From: Cercophora sp. LCS_1
Lineage: Eukaryota > Ascomycota > Sordariomycetes > Sordariales > Lasiosphaeriaceae
NCBI GenBank assembly: GCA_036250225.1
Contig: JAPZLL010000020.1
Span: forward strand, 186,001-250,000
Direction: 5' to 3'
DNA: 64,000 bases
Below are positions 57,126 to 64,000 of the stretch, in pieces. Every line of letters begins with the position of its first letter. The first letter of the stretch is position 1. Under the pieces are notes generated by a model, which saw only the letters and a list, made by a program, of their open reading frames with translations, ran no database searches and was not told the DNA's origin. A program made the position numbers and the translations under genes.

Positions 57126-57529
57126 ATGAAGCTCTCCCTCGCTGTCCTGGCCATCGTAGCCGGCATGGTCTCGGCCGTTCCGGCTCCGGCTCCGGCCGAG
57201 CTCTATGAGCGCCAGGCTGCATGCGCAGCTGTCAACGGTGAGAGCCCCATTGCGTCTTTCCAGTATCAGACGACGAATTTGCCAACCCACAAACAGAGGC
57301 CTGTCTGGACTCGAGCACCGTCGGTTTGCTCACCCCTCTGGGTCCTCTCATTGCTCTCATTCCGGGATTCACTCTCAGCGGCACGACGGCTGCTCTCACT
57401 TGCTGCGCGGGATACACTTGCACTGGAGGCTCGGCCGCGTTGCCCGGATCTCTGGGCCCATTGGCGCCCCTTATTGGTGGTCCCGTATCGTTCGTGCACC
57501 AATGGCTAAAGTTGAACTACCTAGAATAA
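57126..57529 (+). CDS. Small secreted protein with hydrophobic Pro/Leu/Gly repeats
   Basis: Exons join(57126..57237,57297..57529), 114 residues; intron 59 bp (GTGAGA...AACAG). Signal peptide about 1-17 (KLSLAVLAIVAGMVSA) followed by a short Pro/Ala pro-region ending LYERQ, a Kex-like processing site often seen before mature fungal secreted proteins. The mature part has five Cys (QAACAAVNEACLDSS, LTCCAGYTC) and two similar hydrophobic blocks, TPLGPLIALIPGFTLSG and GSLGPLAPLIGGPV. The CC pair and hydrophobicity recall hydrophobin-like surface proteins, but the eight-Cys hydrophobin pattern is not met. Function unknown; candidate surface or effector protein. Confidence 0.7.
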
Positions 57530-58834
57530 GGGAGTCCTGTCCTGGTAGTTGGTTGTGTACCTTATGTGAGGTAGCGAGGTTAGGAGTCGCAGATTTGTTG
57601 TTTCGTTGGCCGAGGGGCTAAGCCTTCGAGGATCTTGTCCTGCCGTAGACTGAGAAGGTTACATGAGGTACCTAAATCATCTGTCAAAAATACCAATTTA
57701 GGGGTCCTACATTGAACTCCATTATCATTATTCTTCTCAATCAGCTGAAGTAGACTGTCCAGCGTTTTCCCAACTGCCGGATCCCCCGCACCCCCCACTG
57801 CGGTATTCGCAAAAGAGTCTCCATGAGTTGCCCGATTTTGTGGCAGCACACCAACCATACTTGGCTTGCTGCCAGAAGAGAATGAAAGTTTAAGAATTTC
57901 TTTGAACGGACCGTAGCCTCCCGGCCGCCGTTCGTGCTGTCTGCAGACAACATGACTAGGTTCTCGCCCGTTCTCGCCATACCGAGCGTCGGGGTCTGAT
58001 TAACATCGGCATCAAGTTCGGATTCTGTCAGAGTTAACCGACACCATCCCGAGCGCCAAGTCCCCCGGAGTCCGAGCCGACAGCGGGAGAGCGCCGTGCA
58101 GGTACTGATTCATTCGAGGACCGGGCGCAGCTCCGCTGGTGCAAATCCGGGTGGCTTTTAATGCAATTTAGAGATAAAGCACCTATCCAGAGCCCAAAGT
58201 TCAATAACTGCCAGTAGTACTAGTGTCAGTGCCGGTGCCAGTGCCAGCGCCAGAGTCCAGAGGGATAAACTGCGGGTACACCCTGTTGAAACCCTGGACA
58301 ACAAACTCTTGAATGGCCAATGAAAAGATTGCTGGAGGCTGACCAACGCGGTCGCCAAAGTTGCCTATTTGAGTCGTATTGTGTCACTGTGTCATATACA
58401 GAGAGAAGGTTCCAAGCATTGAAAACCACATTTTGCCTGATTTCTCCCTTCCTAGTCGGAGTGACGGGCGCCACCGAGCGCTTATGAGCAAGTATCCCAA
58501 TATTGCCAGACGGCGTAGCTTTACTCTATATACCGATTTTCATTATCCAAATGGGAAACCAGCTCAGATCGCCTTGGCTGACGGTTGGCCCACAATTAAC
58601 TCCTCGGGCGTCAGATCCTGAGCCTAAACAGCTTGCAGTACCCGCGCGATCGTGAACTAGGTGGTGTGTGTTTTGATTCCGAGGGGCTTCGGTCCTTGGG
58701 CTCAGCGACGGCGCTCTGAGCTGGTTTCCCATCTGGAGAAGGGGAGAATAAAAAGCGGTACTCGGTCATCGCCCACGACATGGTGTTGCTTGCTCATGCT
58801 TCAAGTTTGCCACATAACCATTTTCTTTTGCAAA
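57530..58834. other. Spacer with two unassigned minus-strand coding-like stretches
   Basis: On the minus strand 57995-57580 reads from a splice-acceptor-like TCAG through RPGGYGPFKEILKLSFSSGS and VLPQNRATHGDSFANTAVGG to a stop, and 58369-58202 reads IGNFGDRVGQPPAIFSLAIQ, then VVQGFNRVYPQFIPLDSGAG, then a Gly/Thr tail and stop. Both look like 3' ends of secreted-protein genes, but no 5' exons or family could be assigned. The tannase promoter occupies the right end. Confidence 0.35.
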
Positions 58835-60460
58835 ATGGCCTGCAGGCTTCTACTCGCTCTCGTCGTCGTCGCTGGCACGGCTCACTGCCGCCCGGCGTCA
58901 CCTCGTGCTGTATCTCCAACCTGCTCGCTGACGAAGACGAGCCTCGCCCTGCCAGCCATTGAAGGCATCGAAATCCTCTCCTTCGAAGCCCGCAGCGTGA
59001 CGAACTACACCTTTGTCAACCCAGACATGGCGACTGCGACGGCTGCTGATTACCTCGATTTCTGCAATGTCACAATCACTTACACGCACCCCGGCTGGGG
59101 CGACACGGTCAACCTCATCACCTACCTCCCCGCGGACTGGAACGGTCGTTTCCTCGCCTTGGGCGGCGGGGGCATGGCGGCGGGCGGCGAAATGCTGCTT
59201 CACCTGCTGCCCAACTACACGCCGCTCTTGAGGCGCCGGTTCGCCATATCGACCACGGACGGCGGGCACCCCAGCGATCTAAACGCAGCGATGGACGTGA
59301 ACCCGCCGTGGGTGTTTTCCAGCCCCGGCAACATCGACCTGGCGATGCTGGTCAACTTTGCGTCGCGGTCGCTGCACGACATGGCGGTGCTTGGGAAAGC
59401 CCTGGTGCGCGCCGGCTACGGTGTTGCGCCCGAGCACTCATACTTTTTTGGCGAGTCGACGGGAGGACAGCAGGGGTACATGCTGGCGCAGAGATACCCA
59501 GACGACTTTGACGGCATCGTGGCGAACATGCCGGCCATCAACTGGACCAAGTTCCTCTTTTCCATCGTGTACGCCAAGTTGACCATGGACGTGGCGCGTC
59601 AGTACCCCTCGCCGTGCGAGCTGGATGCCCTTTCGGCCGCAGCCATGGAGGCGTGCGACGAGCTGGATGGCGTCAAGGACGGCATCATCTCGCTCCCGGG
59701 GCTCTGCACTTTTGACCCGCGGCCCTTGGCTGGACGCGCCTTTGACTGCAACGGCGTTCCATCCACCTTTTCAAACATCTCGACCGAGGTGGCCCACGCC
59801 GTCTACACCGGACCGAGAAGCCCCCAGGGCGAGTTCCGTTGGTACGGCTACGGCAGAGACGTCGCCCTCCACGCCAACGGCATGGGACCCGCGGCCTTGG
59901 AATGCCCTGCAACAGGCGGCGGCAGCTGCTCGGCAGCCTCGTTCCACATGTCGGACCTCTGGCTGCGGTACTTTTACGCAAAAGACCCGTCTCTGAGCCT
60001 GACAAACATCGGCAGGCAGCGCTTCGACGACCTGTTCCTCATCGCTGTCAATGAGTACGAGTCGCTCATCGGGACGGCGGATCCCGACCTCTCGCGCTTC
60101 CGGAGAGCCGGCGGCAAGCTGCTGACCTGGCACGGCATGGCGGATACGTTCTTGCCGGTCAACGGAAGTATCGACTACTACGACCGGGTTCTTGCAAGGG
60201 ACGCAAAAGCGCAGGATTTCTATCGCCTGTTTTTGGCGCCGGGCGCCGACCACATGGGTACCGGCATCACCGTGTCGGAAGAAGCTAGTCTGGATTACAT
60301 CATCAACTGGGTCGAGCGTGGGAGAGCAAACGAGACGCTCAGGGCAGCGGGGCCCACGGGGTTGGGTGTCCCGGCTCAGAGGGATCTCTGCATGTATCCA
60401 AGGGTGCAGCACTACAAGGCTGGAGACCCATCGGCGCCATCATCGTTTACGTGTGTGTAG
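58835..60460 (+). CDS. Secreted tannase / feruloyl-esterase-family hydrolase
   Basis: Single exon, 541 residues from ATG 58835 (the frame is open further upstream, but this ATG begins a clean signal peptide, CRLLLALVVVAGTAHC). The alpha/beta-hydrolase core is long, as usual for the family. Nucleophile Ser lies in FFGESTGGQQGY, Asp in LLTWHGMADTFLP and His in LAPGADHMGTG. Family members cut ester bonds of gallic, ferulic or related phenolic acids outside the cell. The family's CS-D-HC signature, where Cys residues adjoining Ser and His form a disulfide, is not met: here Glu precedes Ser and Met follows His. Many Asn-x-Thr sites and Cys pairs elsewhere fit secretion. No regulator nearby. Confidence 0.9.
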   Translation: MACRLLLALVVVAGTAHCRPASPRAVSPTCSLTKTSLALPAIEGIEILSFEARSVTNYTFVNPDMATATAADYLDFCNVTITYTHPGWGDTVNLITYLPADWNGRFLALGGGGMAAGGEMLLHLLPNYTPLLRRRFAISTTDGGHPSDLNAAMDVNPPWVFSSPGNIDLAMLVNFASRSLHDMAVLGKALVRAGYGVAPEHSYFFGESTGGQQGYMLAQRYPDDFDGIVANMPAINWTKFLFSIVYAKLTMDVARQYPSPCELDALSAAAMEACDELDGVKDGIISLPGLCTFDPRPLAGRAFDCNGVPSTFSNISTEVAHAVYTGPRSPQGEFRWYGYGRDVALHANGMGPAALECPATGGGSCSAASFHMSDLWLRYFYAKDPSLSLTNIGRQRFDDLFLIAVNEYESLIGTADPDLSRFRRAGGKLLTWHGMADTFLPVNGSIDYYDRVLARDAKAQDFYRLFLAPGADHMGTGITVSEEASLDYIINWVERGRANETLRAAGPTGLGVPAQRDLCMYPRVQHYKAGDPSAPSSFTCV

Positions 60461-60692
60461 CCTGTGGCGGGACGGAGTCCCGGAGAAAGGGTGATATGTT
60501 TCCACTGGAGTGGCTTTGTATGCGCTGGTATATAGCAGTGAGTCAAGCATCGTACCGAGCGGTGAAAGACTTGCGGCACCTTTGAGACGAATGCTATTAT
60601 CTGCCCGGCTAGGTAGGTAGGCACCCACATCGGCTTGGCCCAAGAGCTCGTATCCAGATCCACTGCACTCCGCCACTCAAATGTTCCTAGAA
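60461..60692. other. Short spacer between convergent genes
   Basis: Tannase-family gene (+) and NACHT gene (-) converge; nothing else seen. Confidence 0.5.
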
Positions 60693-63515
60693 CTACCTGT
60701 TTTCCGCTGCTTTCTTGCCAATGAGCGCGATTACAGAATCAGCTTTTTTCCGGGCGGCGGCCTGAGGACAACAGGCAGCAAATCTTGCGAGAACAGATGT
60801 TGCGGCCTGTGGGTCTGCTCCCGACTCCAACAACATTCTCGTGGTTTCGAAAACGCGATCCGCGAGTCCCAGGGCGGTAAGCCCAGCCGCCCCTACAGTG
60901 TGTTGGTGCAGGGCTTCCAACCAGAACCGCCAAGGTGTGGTGGTGGTTCCCTCAGGCGTGATGCAAACCTGGTTTGGGTCGCAGCCAGACGAGAGTAGCA
61001 TGCGTATGGTTTCGTGGGATCGCGCTGTAATGGAAGTGTGCATCCTGCTCCTCAAACCTGCGCTCAGGGGCAGTAGAATCGCATGACGCAGGAGCGACTG
61101 GCAGCCGCAAAACGGCCGAGAGACTTGCAGTTCGGAGAACACCTGTTGGTTCCGGGACATGAAGTTTATAGCCCCAAAGTCAACTGCCAGGCACATGGCC
61201 AGATGGGATGAGGTGGTCTCCGGGCCATGATCGTCCGGGATATGGTAGTGCTTAGCCAGTGAGGACCACAAACCCCGTGAATTGGAAGCGGACAGACGGC
61301 TTTGGATATGCCAAAAAATATTTGACTCGGAGGATGGTGATAGTTCATCTGCCTTGACACTCCACCAAAAAGCCTTAGGTAGGGCAGTGACCCGTGCTGC
61401 GTCTTGGTATTCCAACGCGGTGGCAAAGTGGCATAGGGAGATTGCGCTCTCGGTGACAAAATCGGGGTCATCGAAAGCGAGGCATTCCGTTTCCCAAGTG
61501 CCTGCATCATCCAGAAACTCAAATACCAATTCGTGCATGAACTCTATGCGCGCCGAATGATAGTTGCGCGCCGGATCCAAATATCGACGTTTGCTCCGCA
61601 GTTCGATGAGTCCTCCGGTTCTGCTCCGGAGACGGCCTCCGAGCTCTGCAAGAGCCTCTTCATAGTCGTCAAACTCCTTGGGGACGTCCACCGTGATGCC
61701 GGTCAAGTTTTGGTCCATCGCAATCATGCCACACGCGAGTAAGTAGCTTTCGCCTGCCTTGATTTTGTACATCATGCTCAGCATCTTCGCCCCTTGTGCT
61801 CGATGCTGCCGCTTGATTCTGCGCAACATTTTTGCAAACATATCTTGGAGCTCTTCAGGGAGTTCATTGACCAAACCGCGGAGCCCCGAGACCCGGTCGC
61901 AGTCCGCAAAACCAGTAAGCAACGATCGGCAAGCGAGGACAACCCAAAGGAAGACACCACTAGACTTGTCGACGAGATCGTTGAGTATTTGATCAACCTC
62001 CAGATGATATCGCTTCCTGAGTTTGAGAAGGTAAGGATGCCCGCCAATCGTATCACGGACATAAGACCTGATGTCGCCCTTCATAAGATCGTGGAGTTGA
62101 AGTTGCGGGAGGTGGCTGAATGCGTCCACACACTCAGGAATCGGCCGACTGGAAACCATTATCTTGACATTCGGATTAGTTGAGAGACCCTGGATGAGTT
62201 CAATCCCGTCGGTATACCTGATGTAACAGCGCTTTAGTCGGCATCGCAAAAGCATCCGAAAAAACAAAAACACTTACGTGCCATCATACTCATCCATTCC
62301 GTCAATGAGCAGACAGACTTTGCCCAATAAAGAGACTCGCTGCAACTGATGGAAAGCAGAGCCTATCTCGACATATGATGGGGGGTCGACTCTCCGTTCC
62401 CATTGCCACTGCTCGCAACTACGGAGTGCATCCTTGTATATCCTGGGCAGCAACACTGGAATCAACGATGGCCAGCGACCAAGAACCTGGTGGAGAATGC
62501 AACGCTTGAGTCCGCTTTGGCTTTTCTGCTCCGACGTGCCAAGGTTCCAAAAGAAATGGTTCCCGACCAGGAGTTCTGCGCCGTCAGCCCATTCAGCTAA
62601 ATACGCACGGGTCTTGCCGTGGTCGTAGAGGTAATGCATCAGTGTCGATTTGCCACTCCCAGCCTTTCCGCATACCCAGTAAATTCCTGATCCAGATCTG
62701 AGCCATTCAGCCAAATCGCTCCAAGGCCGTGTTGTCCCATTTGGCGGTTCCAAGGACCACCGGAGCGTATTTGTGTGAGCAGAGCGCACGCTCAGACGCC
62801 GGTCATCCATGGAACTGAACCTGATGCATTGTAGTATGTGAGCTGATATTTTAGCATCAATCTTGACTCGGGAGTCTGTGACGGGTTTTAGCCGTTTGGG
62901 GCCTTGACACTCCAGGGCTGGATCGCCGGGGCTTCCCGGGCGCTTCAACGCCGGATGGCGTCCCATCGGCTCTGCGGGCAGCGGAGGGACAAGCTCCTTC
63001 AACTTCGAGATAAAGTAGCCAAGGTTTTTGACTAAGGCCTCGAACTTCCCCTTCTCTTGAATAGCCCATTTGAATCGAGCACCAACCGATGGTTTCTCTT
63101 GGCGAGTCCTGATCTGAAAGGCGGCAAAGTCGCGGGCGAATTTGTCCACGAAAGGAGCGCTAACATTGCTAGTCACGTCTCGAGTACCCCCAAGGAGACT
63201 TTGCGCTGGTGCCTCGATCAGACCATACTTCTGCTTCAGTTTCGATGCATCGCTGAGGAGAAGTCGCAGGCAGAGCAGAGTGTTGTGCAAGGGAATATTT
63301 GGATCATCGAGGTGTTTGTCGTAATCGACGGCCAGGAGTCTCACCGACTCGGCCCATTGCAAAAGCGTCGTCTTCTCGAGGTCGTGTTTTGCCTCCAGGA
63401 GGCCGTAATCACGGTCAATGTCGCGGGAAGCGGTGAACAGTGCGAAGAGGTCAATGATGTCCTTGAATGCACCGGCGAGACCAATGACCCCGATAGCGAG
63501 CCCAGCGACCTCCAT
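60693..63515 (-). CDS. HeLo-NACHT NLR-like protein with C-terminal ankyrin-like end
   Basis: Exons complement(join(60693..62217,62278..63515)), 920 residues; intron 60 bp. Residues 1-200 fit the HeLo cell-death domain (MEVAGLAIGVIGLAGAFKD, DIDRDYGLLEAKHDLEKTTL, SVGARFKWAIQEKGKFEALV). The NACHT nucleotide-switch domain starts near residue 330: Walker A in WVCGKAGSGKSTLMHYL, Walker B in VCLLIDGMDEYDG at the intron, and sensor region VKIMVSSRPIPE. The following 350 residues are the helical post-NACHT region usual for this group. The C-terminus has two ankyrin-like units (TIRMLLSSGCDPNQ, TTRMLLESGADPQA). Such proteins sense ligands and form membrane-damaging or prion-seeding assemblies in incompatibility. 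The Met at 63515 begins HeLo exactly. Confidence 0.88.
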
Positions 63516-64000
63516 CGCGATGGCGGTTTCCTGGGTTAGTAACAGGTAGGAATTCAGGGCTAGAAGTTGGCGGCCGTTGAATTGGAAGTGCGGAGAGTCG
63601 AACAGCGAGTTTTGTGGGCGGGGGAACTTCGGTACCCGGAAGCACCAAGGCAGACTCTGCTCCCCCACGCAGCTGATTCCTGCACTCCTCCATGTTGAAC
63701 AAAGCAAAACCAATGCGAGAGAAACAACGGCCCTCCACCACCTATATCCCACCCATCTGCCCCCAAATCCACGGGCACTCCACCAGCCGCCTGTCCCGTG
63801 TTTCTTTCTTAATATTACTTCTTTGGGAATGCGGAACGTCTTCATACAAAAGCCGAGAGCGTTACGCCCACAACCCCAATCAAGACCGCAAACACCGAGA
63901 CCGTCCTTTGATTCGCCGCCGACTGGCCAGAATGAAACCACTCAGGCCAATCGTTCCCCGGCTTAAAGTCCCCGTCGGTAGGTTCCCCAGGGCCACCGGT
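63516..64000. other. Promoter side of the NACHT gene, to window edge
   Basis: The NACHT frame stays open upstream on the minus strand to 63941, but the sequence before the HeLo start does not resemble the family. No other gene is recognised. Confidence 0.45.

Overview
This window is nuclear DNA of a filamentous ascomycete, most likely a Sordariomycete. The genes are intron-rich, and most introns are 43-130 bp with GT..AG ends and CTAAC-type branch points. The proteins include SPO11, SEN2, SGT1, lanosterol synthase, a fungal ceramide glucosyltransferase, HET and HeLo-NACHT proteins, Zn2Cys6 and C2H2 regulators, and a small secreted protein resembling the BAS2 effector of plant-pathogenic Sordariomycetes. 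Order and species cannot be fixed from sequence reading alone. All exon coordinates were worked out by hand from splice signals and reading frame.

Layout. (A) 1-12 kb is an oxidative tailoring island: three FAD-linked oxidases of the berberine-bridge type (one running off the left edge), a GMC oxidoreductase, a short-chain dehydrogenase with two single-base disruptions, the decayed 3' end of an MFS transporter and a GFA/CENP-V-like protein. (B) 12-21 kb holds a two-finger C2H2 regulator with a fungal transcription-factor middle region, and a full-length MRP-type ABC transporter on the same strand. No backbone synthase (PKS, NRPS or terpene cyclase) is visible; one could lie beyond the left edge. 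(C) 23-39 kb is mostly conserved core genome: the BAS2-like protein, ceramide glucosyltransferase, SEN2, a small acidic protein, SPO11, ERG7, SGT1, a PLP aminotransferase and a LaeA-type methyltransferase. (D) 39.8-45.7 kb carries two tandem paralogues of a family I do not recognise, separated and followed by minisatellite and longer diverged repeats. (E) 45.7-64 kb is accessory: a HET protein, a Zn2Cys6 regulator, a secreted precursor built like an alpha-factor pheromone, a frame-broken PAQR receptor, a frame-broken membrane protein, a small secreted protein, a tannase/feruloyl-esterase-family hydrolase lacking the usual disulfide, and a HeLo-NACHT NLR-like protein.

The core genes read cleanly through all their exons. 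The single-base disruptions I found lie in accessory genes (SDR, MFS relic, PAQR, membrane protein), and nearly all sit in C or G runs. They are either real decay or homopolymer errors in the assembly.

The most interesting item is the 88-residue secreted precursor at 51549-51815. Two near-identical cationic amphipathic peptides each end in Lys-Arg and are each preceded by an exact run of X-Pro/X-Ala dipeptides, the architecture of a Kex2/Ste13-processed pheromone, but with an unrelated mature peptide.
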